DNA from: an uncultured Muribaculum sp.
GTDB lineage: Bacteria; Bacteroidota; Bacteroidia; Bacteroidales; Muribaculaceae
Assembly (NCBI GenBank): GCA_910578785.1
Contig: CAJTSJ010000005.1
Coordinates: 36,474-100,473 of the forward strand
DNA length: 64,000 nt
Direction: 5' to 3'
Position 1 is the stretch's first letter; every line of letters begins with the position of its first letter. The notes under the pieces are model-generated. The model was not told where the DNA came from. It saw nothing but the letters and a program-made list of their open reading frames with translations, and searched no databases. This document shows, in pieces, positions 1-7,734 of this stretch. The translations under genes and the position numbers were made by a program.

Positions 1-1
1 G

Positions 2-349
2 ACTGAAACCGAGATTTTGACTGGAATTAGATTGACCGACGACAAAGAATCGTGGAACGATGCAGTAAAAGCATTTCACTCCAAAGGAATAAAGGAAGTG
101 GTAATAACTCTTGGCTCTAAAGGCGCGCTTTATTCAGACGGCAACGGTATCGTAGAGATTCCGGCTTTTAAAGTAAAGGCTGTAGACACAACCGCGGCCG
201 GTGACACTTTCTGCGGTGCACTCTGTGTGGCGTTGACTGAAGGATGTACGATGGATGCCGCCATCACCTTTGCCAATAAGGCGGCGTCGATAGCCGTCAC
301 GAGGGTAGGTGCCCAGCGTTCATGTCCTGTGCGTAAAGAAGTAGTCTGA
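2..349 (+). CDS. PfkB-family carbohydrate kinase, C-terminal part
   Basis: This is the 3' end of a gene that begins before the window, since the frame is open from base 2 and reads TETEILTGI, a segment found mid-protein in ribokinases and fructokinases. The second PfkB signature is present as DTTAAGDTFCGAL, where the GD aspartate is the expected catalytic base that deprotonates the sugar hydroxyl. The family phosphorylates sugars such as ribose or fructose with ATP in the cytoplasm. The exact sugar cannot be read from this fragment. The stop lies 3 bp before the end of the convergent MFS gene. Seen: signature and open 5' frame. Inferred: substrate class. Confidence 0.88.
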   Translation, partial: TETEILTGIRLTDDKESWNDAVKAFHSKGIKEVVITLGSKGALYSDGNGIVEIPAFKVKAVDTTAAGDTFCGALCVALTEGCTMDAAITFANKAASIAVTRVGAQRSCPVRKEVV

Positions 350-352
350 TGT

Positions 353-1567
353 CTATTTGAGTTTTGACTGATACTTCTTTAAGTTTGGAAGGAACGCGGC
401 AACTATGCCTAAAAGCGGTGTATATGCACAGAAATTATACACGTTAATGATTCCGTATATGTCGGCGAAGTCTCCAAGAACGGCGGCCGCTATTCCTCCG
501 ACTCCGAAGGCAAAACCGAAGAAGAGGCCCGAAATCATTCCCAGTTTGTTGGGAAGAAGTTCCTGGGCATACAGAAGTATGGCCGGAAATGCCGAAGAAA
601 GCATAAATCCTGCCCCGAAGCTTAAAATAGCGGTCAAAGGCAGCGATACGTGCGGTAAAAGCAGACTGAAAGGTGCGGTGCCGAGTATCGACACCCAAAT
701 GATTATTTTTCGTCCGAATTTGTCGCCGAGCGGTCCCCCGACGAGGGTGCCTGCGGCTGTGGCTACTGTGAATATGAAGAGAAATATCTGTGATTGAGAT
801 ACGGAAACTCCGAACCGTTCAATCAAGTAAAATGTATAATAGCTTGATAGACTGGTCATGTAGATATACTTGGAGAAGATCAGCACCACGATGATTGATA
901 TTGTGAAAATAGTCTTTCCCTTGGATAGTGGCAACGGATTGTGAGATTCCGATTTTGCTATTATCCGCAGATTTTGCAAATAATCCTTATACCATGAGCA
1001 TATAGGCTTCATGGTTGCGAAACACAAGGCTACGACAATCAGGAACCACAGCACATAGTGTCTGTTGTTTGGTGCTACAATAAGAGCAACGAGCAGAGGA
1101 CCTATGGATCCGCCGAAATTACCTCCTACCTGAAACACCGATTGCGCAAAACCTCTATGCGCCCTCCCGGCCAGAGATGTTATTCTTGATGCTTCGGGAT
1201 GCAGAGTGGCAGAACCTAATCCAATCATAAATACGGCAAGCAATATACCAGCCATCGTATTGCAGTACGCAAACAGCGCTATGCCTGTTCCGGTACAGCA
1301 CATTCCCATGGGCAGACTCAGTGTGAACGGCTTCTTGTCAAACACATATCCTACAACAGGTTGAAATATCGATGCCGCAATCTGGTATACCAGTGTTATA
1401 AGACCTATTTGGGCGAAATCAAGGTTGAGTTCTGTCTTTAGCATCGGATATACGGCAGTGACTACCGATTGAAGCAGGTCGTTCAGGCAGTGTGCCGCGC
1501 AGAGTGCTAAGAGCACATGTATATTCGTTATTGACAGAATGCGTTTGTAAAATGCTGATAGTCTCAT
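353..1567 (-). CDS. MFS transporter, fosmidomycin-resistance (Fsr)-like
   Basis: A 404-residue hydrophobic protein with about twelve predicted membrane helices. The N-terminal half carries HCLNDLLQSVVTAVYPMLK and, further on, GLGSATLHPEASRITS, both typical of the Fsr branch of the major facilitator superfamily. Fsr relatives are drug/proton antiporters of the inner membrane, but many homologues have unknown cargo. The gene starts two bases after the stop of the dihydrouridine synthase gene on the same strand, so the two are probably co-transcribed from the promoter upstream of that gene. The substrate is unassigned. Confidence 0.85.
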   Translation of the reverse strand: MRLSAFYKRILSITNIHVLLALCAAHCLNDLLQSVVTAVYPMLKTELNLDFAQIGLITLVYQIAASIFQPVVGYVFDKKPFTLSLPMGMCCTGTGIALFAYCNTMAGILLAVFMIGLGSATLHPEASRITSLAGRAHRGFAQSVFQVGGNFGGSIGPLLVALIVAPNNRHYVLWFLIVVALCFATMKPICSWYKDYLQNLRIIAKSESHNPLPLSKGKTIFTISIIVVLIFSKYIYMTSLSSYYTFYLIERFGVSVSQSQIFLFIFTVATAAGTLVGGPLGDKFGRKIIIWVSILGTAPFSLLLPHVSLPLTAILSFGAGFMLSSAFPAILLYAQELLPNKLGMISGLFFGFAFGVGGIAAAVLGDFADIYGIINVYNFCAYTPLLGIVAAFLPNLKKYQSKLK

Positions 1568-1569
1568 GT

Positions 1570-2496
1570 CTAAATGTTGCCTATAGTAGATATGGCGTTT
1601 CTGTATGAATTGATTGACCCGGATTTACGTATAAGTTTGGCGCTTTTTCTTCCAATCAAGTTTTCGGCATATTCCCAGAATGGCTTTATTTTAGAAAGAA
1701 TCTGGGCATCGCCGCACAGATGCGATTCGTAGTGCGACATCAGTTCAGCGTGAAGGTTCAGCAGACGCCCAATCTGTTCTTCGTCGGTAAGAGCTTTTTT
1801 GTTTCTCCATTCTTCGATTATAGATGGCCTGGCAAGCAATCCTCGTCCGACCATGACACCGTGCAGCGACGGATATCGTGAAGCTATGGACTCGATATCC
1901 TCGGGAGTCCGGATGTCTCCGTTAAATATCACAGGGTGGTTCAGCATGTTGAGCGCTTCTTCAAATTCCACCATGTAAAGGTCGCCGGAATATTGTTGGG
2001 CAGATATGCGCGGATGAATAGTCACATGGCTTAACGGCATTGAATTAATGATGGTAGCTATGCCGCGCCATTCTGTACAGTCATTTATGCCTAACCTCAT
2101 TTTTAACGAATATTTCATGTCGGTGTCCGATTTGATGTGTTCGGCAACCTGCTTGAGACAATCCTTATTCGTCAGCAATCCTGCACCGCGCCCTTTTTTT
2201 ACTTGTGGAGGGAACGGACAGCCTAAATTCAGGTCAAGGACATTATATCCCGCATCGGCCACGGCTTTAGTCAGCAGGATGAATTCGTCAAAGTCTTTAA
2301 ACAGAATTTGAGGAATCAATCGATGATTACCGTTTAAAGGAGAGGTTATGTCGCGGATGTCGCGTTTGCGTGGTTCGCCGTGCTTGATATGAATGAACGG
2401 AGAACAATACGTGTCGGCCGGAGTATATAGCTGGGCGTGAAAGTGCCTGTAAGGAGCATCGGTATATCCCTGAATCGGAGCTGAAAATATTTCCAT
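1570..2496 (-). CDS. tRNA-dihydrouridine synthase (DusC-like)
   Basis: A 308-residue FMN enzyme that reduces uridine to dihydrouridine in tRNA. The N-terminus MEIFSAPIQGYTDAPYR matches the Dus flavin-binding opening, and the catalytic cysteine sits in LDLNLGCPFPP, followed by the KKGRGAGLL segment. HPR and the VMVGRGLLARP phosphate-binding motif come later, in the usual TIM-barrel order. An upstream in-frame TTG (base 2553) would add 19 residues, but it falls inside the -33 element of the promoter, so I take the ATG at 2496. The gene leads an apparent two-gene operon with the MFS transporter. Which tRNA position is modified is not decidable here. Confidence 0.9.
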   Translation of the reverse strand: MEIFSAPIQGYTDAPYRHFHAQLYTPADTYCSPFIHIKHGEPRKRDIRDITSPLNGNHRLIPQILFKDFDEFILLTKAVADAGYNVLDLNLGCPFPPQVKKGRGAGLLTNKDCLKQVAEHIKSDTDMKYSLKMRLGINDCTEWRGIATIINSMPLSHVTIHPRISAQQYSGDLYMVEFEEALNMLNHPVIFNGDIRTPEDIESIASRYPSLHGVMVGRGLLARPSIIEEWRNKKALTDEEQIGRLLNLHAELMSHYESHLCGDAQILSKIKPFWEYAENLIGRKSAKLIRKSGSINSYRNAISTIGNI

Positions 2497-2523
2497 ATAT
2501 GTGAACAGACTGAAATTTCGCCG

Positions 2524-2553
2524 CAAAATTAAGAAAAATGTTTCAATCTTCAA
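2524..2553 (-). promoter_or_regulatory. Bacteroidetes-type promoter for dus
   Basis: On the minus strand TTG (2551-2553) is followed after 19 bp by TAATTTTG (2524-2531), a full match to the Bacteroidetes -33/-7 pattern. Transcription would start near 2517, about 20 nt before the chosen ATG. Confidence 0.7.
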
Positions 2554-2642
2554 GGCTTGACAGCATGGATGCGGATGGAATACATAACATAATTAGATGA
2601 AAATTTAAGTTGGGTCAATGCAAATTCATTGCGAAAAATCCG

Positions 2643-2650
2643 TATATTTG
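2643..2650 (+). promoter_or_regulatory. -7 element for the GH43 gene
   Basis: TATATTTG matches TAnnTTTG and lies 26 bp before the ATG at 2676. I see no convincing -33 TTG at the right distance. Its position rules out the upstream TTG at 2610 as the translation start. Confidence 0.55.
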
Positions 2651-2675
2651 CATAATAGATAACCAATTATTATTT

Positions 2676-4760
2676 ATGAAAAAATCAGCTATATTTCTAA
2701 CCTGTTTGGCCATGGCTTTTGCCGGAATGGCTCAATCTACTAAATCTAAGTCATGGAGTGCGGACAATGGAAACGGAACATACACGAATCCACTAACTTA
2801 TGATGAATTCTCCGATCCCGACGTTATCAGAGTCGGTGATGACTATTATCTTGCAGGAACAACAATGCACACTGTTCCCGGTCTTGTGATTCTGCATTCA
2901 AAGGATCTTGTCAATTGGGAGAATGTTTCGTATTGTTTTGACCGGTTTGACTTTGACGACGACGCTTTCTCTTTGAAAGACGGCAAGGAGATATACGGGC
3001 AAGGTATATGGGCACCGTGTATCCGTTATAATGACGGAAAGTTCTATCTTTACAGCAATGTCAACGGCAAGGGGCTTCAGTGCTTTGTCAGTGACAAGAT
3101 TGAAGGCCCATGGAAGCATATAAACATGCAGGGACGTATTTATGATTTGAGTGTATTGTTTGATGACGACGGTAAAATTTATGCTATTCATGGTTACGGC
3201 GAGGTAAAGTGTACGGAACTTAAACCTGACATGAGCGGACCGATTGAGGAGACTGAACGCGTCATTATTCCGGAAGGAAGCGCAGTGGGTGAAGGTCACC
3301 ACATGTATAAGATTGACGGCATGTATTATCTTATTTCTACTGACTATATCCCCAATGGGCGTACATTGTGCTCTCGTTCTAAAAGTATCTGGGGTCCGTA
3401 TGAGACTTGTGTAATAACGGCAGATGAGACTTTCGGCTACCACGCCGCTCCGATGACCCAGATTCGTGGACGAATTATGCCTGACAATCATCCTGTGAGC
3501 ATAGCTCCAGCCGATCCCGACAAGACTGCGGCTTCAAATATACACCAGGGAGGTATCGTTTCGACACCGGACGGACAGTGGTGGGCACTGCTTATGATGG
3601 ATTTCCATTCAATAGGAAGAACTGTGACTCTTGCCCCCATAACCTGGAAAGACGGTTGGCCGATGCTTGGACTTGAGGGTAATCTTGGCCGCTCGCCTCG
3701 CACTTGGCTTAAGCCTAACACTGCAGCACGCGACACGGAACCGATACATGCCCCATACGAACGCAATGAGAACTTTGATGGAAAGACTCTTGGCCGAGTA
3801 TGGCAATGGAACCACAACCCCGATGATAAGATGTGGAGTTTGAAGGATGGTAAGCTACGCCTGAAAACCATGCCTGCCGAACAACTTATGTGGGCGAGAA
3901 ACACCCTGACCCAACGTGCTATAGGTCCGAAATCGGTGACTACCGTGGAAATGGATGTGAAAAATCTTAAAGACGGCGATGTCTGCGGCCTCGGAAATAT
4001 AAATGTGCCTTGTTCATGGGCCGGAATTGTCAAGGACGGCAAGCAGATAGTGCTGCGTAGATTTGAGCAGGTCAATAACGACACTTTGGATGTCCCGGTG
4101 AAGTTGACCGATGATAAAATCTGGCTTCGATTCATAGGCGATTTTGACAACGATAAAGGACGCTATGCATATTCGACCGATGGCAAGACATTCCATGACC
4201 TCGGCGGGGATATGGTTTTGAGTTATCAGCTTATTACATTCCAGGGTGCGCGCATATCATTGTTTGCGTTCAACAAGAACGGTAAGAATGGAGGCTATGC
4301 TGAATTTGACAACTTCACAGTCGACGAGCCGATGGCCAGCCGTGACGGATATATTCCGTTTGATAAGACTTTCCGTATCATAAATCTCGCGACCGGTCTT
4401 CCGATGCATGCCACTCCGCATGGGTTGATGTATGACACTAATGCCGATGCAGATTCGCCCCAGACACGTTTCCGCGTAATCGACCGTGGCAATGGTAAGG
4501 TTGTTCTGCAGTGTGCCGACGGCCGTTATGTATTTGTGTCTGGATTTGGTCTTCCGGGAGATGTCCGTCTGACTAATGACATTAATCTCGCTGAAGAATT
4601 CATGTGGCAAGATTTTCTTAATAAGGAATTCATGCTCATGTCGATGAAGAATCACAAGTATATAGGAAAGAGTCCTACTACAGGAAGTCCTTATTCGATG
4701 GATTATGCAGGTGCTGATCCTGCACGTCGTAATGGGGCTGTGTTCCGCTGGGAAGAGTAA
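2676..4760 (+). CDS. Secreted glycoside hydrolase family 43 enzyme with C-terminal beta-trefoil-like domain
   Basis: A 694-residue exported protein with a signal peptide at residues 1-20 (cleavage after MAQ). The five-bladed GH43 domain follows: general base Asp47 in FSDPDVIRVG, pKa-modulating Asp157 in YDLSVLFDDDG, and general acid Glu206 in VGEGHHMYK. The family cleaves beta-xylosides and alpha-L-arabinofuranosides. A concanavalin-like beta-sandwich follows from about residue 365 (ENFDGKTLGRVWQWNHNP). The last roughly 130 residues look like a ricin/fascin-type beta-trefoil (FRIINLATGLPMH, VVLQCADGRYVF), perhaps carbohydrate-binding. No lipobox is present, so it is probably periplasmic. No SusC/D genes flank it. 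Function class is firm, exact linkage is not. Confidence 0.9.
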   Translation: MKKSAIFLTCLAMAFAGMAQSTKSKSWSADNGNGTYTNPLTYDEFSDPDVIRVGDDYYLAGTTMHTVPGLVILHSKDLVNWENVSYCFDRFDFDDDAFSLKDGKEIYGQGIWAPCIRYNDGKFYLYSNVNGKGLQCFVSDKIEGPWKHINMQGRIYDLSVLFDDDGKIYAIHGYGEVKCTELKPDMSGPIEETERVIIPEGSAVGEGHHMYKIDGMYYLISTDYIPNGRTLCSRSKSIWGPYETCVITADETFGYHAAPMTQIRGRIMPDNHPVSIAPADPDKTAASNIHQGGIVSTPDGQWWALLMMDFHSIGRTVTLAPITWKDGWPMLGLEGNLGRSPRTWLKPNTAARDTEPIHAPYERNENFDGKTLGRVWQWNHNPDDKMWSLKDGKLRLKTMPAEQLMWARNTLTQRAIGPKSVTTVEMDVKNLKDGDVCGLGNINVPCSWAGIVKDGKQIVLRRFEQVNNDTLDVPVKLTDDKIWLRFIGDFDNDKGRYAYSTDGKTFHDLGGDMVLSYQLITFQGARISLFAFNKNGKNGGYAEFDNFTVDEPMASRDGYIPFDKTFRIINLATGLPMHATPHGLMYDTNADADSPQTRFRVIDRGNGKVVLQCADGRYVFVSGFGLPGDVRLTNDINLAEEFMWQDFLNKEFMLMSMKNHKYIGKSPTTGSPYSMDYAGADPARRNGAVFRWEE

Positions 4761-4787
4761 AACTGTCATTTATTTTAATAAATATAG

Positions 4788-4826
4788 CAAGAGTGCCATA
4801 GCCCGAATCAGGCTATGGCACTCTTG
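4788..4826. terminator. Bidirectional terminator between GH43 and cupin genes
   Basis: A perfect 16-bp stem (4788-4803 with 4811-4826) and a 7-nt loop sit between two converging genes. It has T-rich sequence on the plus side and A-rich sequence on the other. Confidence 0.85.
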
Positions 4827-4843
4827 TTTAGATTAAATCCCGA

Positions 4844-5254
4844 TTACATCAGATTCTCACGATCCGTTATTTCTGCATCGGTCATTGTGTAGCCATCCAG
4901 GCTTCCTTCCTTTGCTTGTATGCAAATGTAGGTCAGAGGTTCCTTTGATGTGCATTTTAGATTTCTATCGCAGTTGGTAGCAACTCTAATCACTGATCCT
5001 TCTGCTATGTCAAACACGCTGTCGTTTACTTGAAACGTCCCTTTGCCTTTTATAATTATGTAATTCTCTTCGTTACCTTTATGGCTATGAAAAAAGGGTA
5101 TGGATGTACCGGTTGGCAATGTACCGAAAGAGATTTCGCATGATGTCGCTCCGGAAGCATCCTTTATGAATTGCTTTCCTTCGAACTCTTCAATATTACC
5201 TATGGATACGTGTGCAAATTTGTCGCAAGAATTGATTGTTTTTAAATCGCTCAT
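4844..5254 (-). CDS. Small cupin-domain protein
   Basis: A 136-residue single-domain cupin. Cupin motif 1 is seen around TSIPFFHSHKGNEENYIIIKG, giving the metal-binding His, His and Glu residues, and a degenerate motif 2 follows near FDIAEGSVIRVA. The molecular role is unknown; such small cupins are sensors, isomerases or detoxification factors. The start at 5254 (MSDLKTINSCDKF) is preferred over the one 28 codons upstream, because the cupin fold begins soon after it and the promoter then gives an 85-nt leader. It is divergent from an HxlR regulator across a 160-bp region with an inverted repeat, so it is probably that regulator's target. Confidence 0.75.
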   Translation of the reverse strand: MSDLKTINSCDKFAHVSIGNIEEFEGKQFIKDASGATSCEISFGTLPTGTSIPFFHSHKGNEENYIIIKGKGTFQVNDSVFDIAEGSVIRVATNCDRNLKCTSKEPLTYICIQAKEGSLDGYTMTDAEITDRENLM

Positions 5255-5340
5255 AATCTTAGAATATGTATTGTTATATACTATGTTTGTTATTTGTAAT
5301 TGTAGTCTGTTTACATTATCTTTGTTCAAAAATTCCAATG

Positions 5341-5371
5341 CAAATATAAACTGTATTTTGCATTGTTACAA
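5341..5371 (-). promoter_or_regulatory. Promoter for the cupin gene
   Basis: On the minus strand TTG (5369-5371) is separated by 20 bp from TATATTTG (5341-5348). It drives transcription towards the cupin gene. Confidence 0.65.
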
Positions 5372-5385
5372 GATGTTACTACAGT

Positions 5386-5398
5386 GTAAGCTACTTAC
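5386..5398. promoter_or_regulatory. Candidate HxlR operator
   Basis: GTAAG-CTA-CTTAC is a perfect interrupted palindrome between the cupin promoter's -33 element and the hxlR-type start codon. Related GTTAC half-sites at 5365-5369 and 5375-5379 lie next to it. Regulators of this family usually bind palindromes in such divergent regions. This is an inference from position and symmetry. Confidence 0.4.
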
Positions 5399-5414
5399 CT
5401 TTTAGTAATTATTT

Positions 5415-5792
5415 ATGAAAATGAGTCATTTATATATGGAAGAAAGATTAAATAGATTTGCAGATATAAAGGCGTGTCCTATAAGAAACGTTATTTCCCG
5501 ATTTTCTGGAAAGTGGTCTATGCTTCTGTTATGTATACTTGCGGAAAATGAATCAATACGGTTTGGTGAAATAAGTAAGATTGTACCGGATATTTCACAA
5601 AAAGTTTTGACTGATACGTTGAGAAATCTTGAATCATCAGGTCTTATTTCCCGAAAAGTTTATGCAGAGATACCTCCACGAGTGGAATATTCTTTGACAG
5701 AACTCGGGAAAAGCCTTATGCCCCATATTAAGGGTCTTGTTATTTGGGCATTAGATAACTATGCTTCAATATTCCCAAAGTCTAAACATTAA
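5415..5792 (+). CDS. HxlR-family transcriptional regulator
   Basis: A 125-residue winged helix-turn-helix protein. The family hallmarks are visible in order: the conserved Cys-Pro in KACPIRNVISRFSGKWSMLL, the RFGEISKIVPDISQKVLT recognition region, LRNLESSGLISRK, and the wing IPPRVEYSLTELGKSL. Members bind DNA as dimers, and several sense electrophiles or disulfide stress through the N-terminal cysteine, present here as Cys18. The only neighbour it is likely to control is the divergent cupin gene. The start at 5415 keeps the full N-terminal helix; the second ATG at 5421 is possible. Confidence 0.9.
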   Translation: MKMSHLYMEERLNRFADIKACPIRNVISRFSGKWSMLLLCILAENESIRFGEISKIVPDISQKVLTDTLRNLESSGLISRKVYAEIPPRVEYSLTELGKSLMPHIKGLVIWALDNYASIFPKSKH

Positions 5793-5899
5793 ATTTTTAT
5801 CGTCTGATAATAAGATGTTTCTGATGTATTGTATGTTGGTATTATCGTCAATATATAGTGAGCATGCTGATATTACATAGAGATTGAACAGAGGTATTG

Positions 5900-5949
5900 A
5901 AAAAGTGACGGACAGGATTCGGATTACCGGGGCCTGTCCGTCACTTTTT
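5900..5949. terminator. Terminator between HxlR and DUF695-like genes
   Basis: A perfect 17-bp stem (5900-5916 with 5933-5949) with A-tract and T-tract ends lies between converging genes, and so can serve both strands. Confidence 0.85.
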
Positions 5950-5967
5950 ATGAGTCGGATGTATCTG

Positions 5968-6411
5968 TTATTCTTCCATAATCTCTGACGCGTCCCTCAT
6001 TTCCTCATATTCAAGCCAATCAGGGTCGTTTTCTGTATAGATAGTTATTGGCAACAGGTCGAACGGAGCCAATGCCAGATTTATCTTTTTCTCAAAAATA
6101 TGGACAGAGGTGGTGTAAAATATCCAGTTGCGTTCACCGTCACCTGTATATATTCCGGTAAGTATTGCTATCGGATCTTTCATGAAAACCTTCTGCAGTG
6201 CATCCTGTACCGCTTCCATGATTGTCGATGTAGGTGTATCGGGCATGCCGGACGCATCTCCGGGATATTTCCATGTTATCTCAACTCGGATTTTGTATTT
6301 GTCTGATTCCTTAGCTTGCTCAATTCCGCGACGTCCGGTCACCATAATCAGTTTTCCGGAAGCGCTTTCTGTGGGAGATGTCCACCAATCGTTACCTATT
6401 TTTATAGCCAT
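5968..6411 (-). CDS. DUF695-like cytosolic protein
   Basis: A 147-residue soluble acidic protein without signal peptide or membrane segment. The central ILTGIYTGDGERNWIFYTTS and the C-terminal NDPDWLEYEEMRD resemble DUF695 proteins, whose function is unknown. The N-terminal MAIKIGNDWWTSPTESASGK is also typical of small Bacteroidales paralogues of this family. It is transcribed alone, convergent to the HxlR gene and divergent from the GHL10 operon. The family call is from memory of the motif and is tentative; the gene itself is well supported by length and codon use. Confidence 0.6.
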   Translation of the reverse strand: MAIKIGNDWWTSPTESASGKLIMVTGRRGIEQAKESDKYKIRVEITWKYPGDASGMPDTPTSTIMEAVQDALQKVFMKDPIAILTGIYTGDGERNWIFYTTSVHIFEKKINLALAPFDLLPITIYTENDPDWLEYEEMRDASEIMEE

Positions 6412-6474
6412 AAATGTTTATTTTGGGCTAATTTAGTGAAATTCGTTCTAATGGGAAATATTTAACCCTTTTTT

Positions 6475-6506
6475 TTTGCACATTGAACTTGATTTGAGTA
6501 TTTTCG
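6475..6506 (+). promoter_or_regulatory. Promoter for the GHL10-PBP4 operon
   Basis: TTTG (6475-6478), a 20-bp spacer, then TATTTTCG (6499-6506), one mismatch from TAnnTTTG. The start of transcription would be about 15 nt before the ATG at 6530. Confidence 0.5.
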
Positions 6507-6529
6507 TATTTCATAAATTCGGAACGTAA

Positions 6530-7729
6530 ATGCATAAAATTGTAGTCGTTATATTGTCGTTGATTTGTGTGTCGTTGGCTCATGCCGCGGGCGACACGGA
6601 AGTTAGAGCCGTATGGCTTACTACAAACAGCGGACTTGACTGGCCCGGAAAGGTCCTGTCGGAATCCGGACAGAAAAAGTTGATGATAGATATGCTTGAT
6701 CGGCTGAAGAGCGCTAACTTCAATCTGGTGATTTTTCAGGTGCAGGCCAATGGCGACGTGCTTTGGAAATCTTCATTGCAACCGGCGATGGAGGCTGTAA
6801 CCGGTAATGCTTCGTCCGGATTGAGCTACGATGTGTGTAAATTTGTGATTGATGAATGCCATAAACGCGACATGGAGTGCCATGCATGGATAGTGCCTTT
6901 CCGTCTGGGTTCAAAGAAGTTTGCTTCGCATTATGCATCGAATGCTGTTAAGCACCCTCTAAAATCACAGCATAAACTGTGTGTAAACTACAAAGGAACT
7001 TACTATTTTGATCCGGGAAACTCCGACACAAGGAAGTTCTTGATAAAACTATACCGTGAACTTGTTGAGAATTACGACTTTGATGGTATAAATCTGGATT
7101 ATACGCGCTATCCGGGGAAGGACTTCCCTGATAATCACACATACGCGAAACGTAAAGACAAGAAAATGTCGCGTGACGACTGGCGTAGGGAAAATATAAA
7201 TGTGTTTGTCGAAGAGCTATATAAGATGGCTAAATCCGTCAAACCGGATATGCTGGTAGGTTCCGCTCCTATAGGAACATACAAAAATGTGGAGAACTAC
7301 CGCAATGCTACGGCTTATGATTCATTTCAGCAGGATCCCGGCAAGTGGATATCCGATGGTTGTCACGATTTGGTGATTCCACAGATGTACTGGGATGAAA
7401 AGGCCGGGTTTTCGACGCATCTTAAGACTTGGAAGGAGATTGCAGTGCCATCATGTCACCTCGTCGTGGGACTTGCTCCATACAAAATGGTAGAATCCGG
7501 GTGGGATGTCGATCAGGTATTGTCGCAGATTGAGAAGGTCAGAAAGGCCGACGGTGCCGAGGGTGTTTGCTTTTTCCGCGCTGAACATGTGTTGGGTAAA
7601 AATGCCAAGTCAAAAGCACTTTACAATAGACTTAAGTCGGACATATTCAAATCCCCTGCAAAATTGCCGTGGCGCGTGGCTTTTGCGAAGGAAGAATCCG
7701 TAGAACCGGTTAATCCGTTTCTTGAATAA
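6530..7729 (+). CDS. Exported glycosyl hydrolase-like 10 (GHL10/DUF187) protein
   Basis: A 399-residue protein with a signal peptide (MHKIVVVILSLICVSLAHA). The mature part opens with EVRAVWLTTNSGLDWPG, the signature of the GHL10 family (PF02638), a TIM-barrel fold related to glycosidases. Later strands are recognisable at FNLVIFQVQANGD, YDFDGINLDYTRYPG (with the likely acidic active-site Asp) and DLVIPQMYWDE. Members are thought to act on peptidoglycan-like or other glycans, but the substrate is not established. It is 5 bp upstream of a PBP4-type peptidase on the same strand, which supports an envelope role. Confidence 0.85.
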   Translation: MHKIVVVILSLICVSLAHAAGDTEVRAVWLTTNSGLDWPGKVLSESGQKKLMIDMLDRLKSANFNLVIFQVQANGDVLWKSSLQPAMEAVTGNASSGLSYDVCKFVIDECHKRDMECHAWIVPFRLGSKKFASHYASNAVKHPLKSQHKLCVNYKGTYYFDPGNSDTRKFLIKLYRELVENYDFDGINLDYTRYPGKDFPDNHTYAKRKDKKMSRDDWRRENINVFVEELYKMAKSVKPDMLVGSAPIGTYKNVENYRNATAYDSFQQDPGKWISDGCHDLVIPQMYWDEKAGFSTHLKTWKEIAVPSCHLVVGLAPYKMVESGWDVDQVLSQIEKVRKADGAEGVCFFRAEHVLGKNAKSKALYNRLKSDIFKSPAKLPWRVAFAKEESVEPVNPFLE

Positions 7730-7734
7730 ATATA

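Noticed and set aside
2610..2675. Upstream TTG start for the GH43 gene
   Set aside because: The -7 promoter element lies between this TTG and the ATG at 2676, and the added residues would precede the signal peptide.
2898..4150. Two long open frames on the minus strand opposite the GH43 gene
   Set aside because: They are antisense shadows of a strongly supported gene, with no family similarity, promoter or codon pattern of their own.
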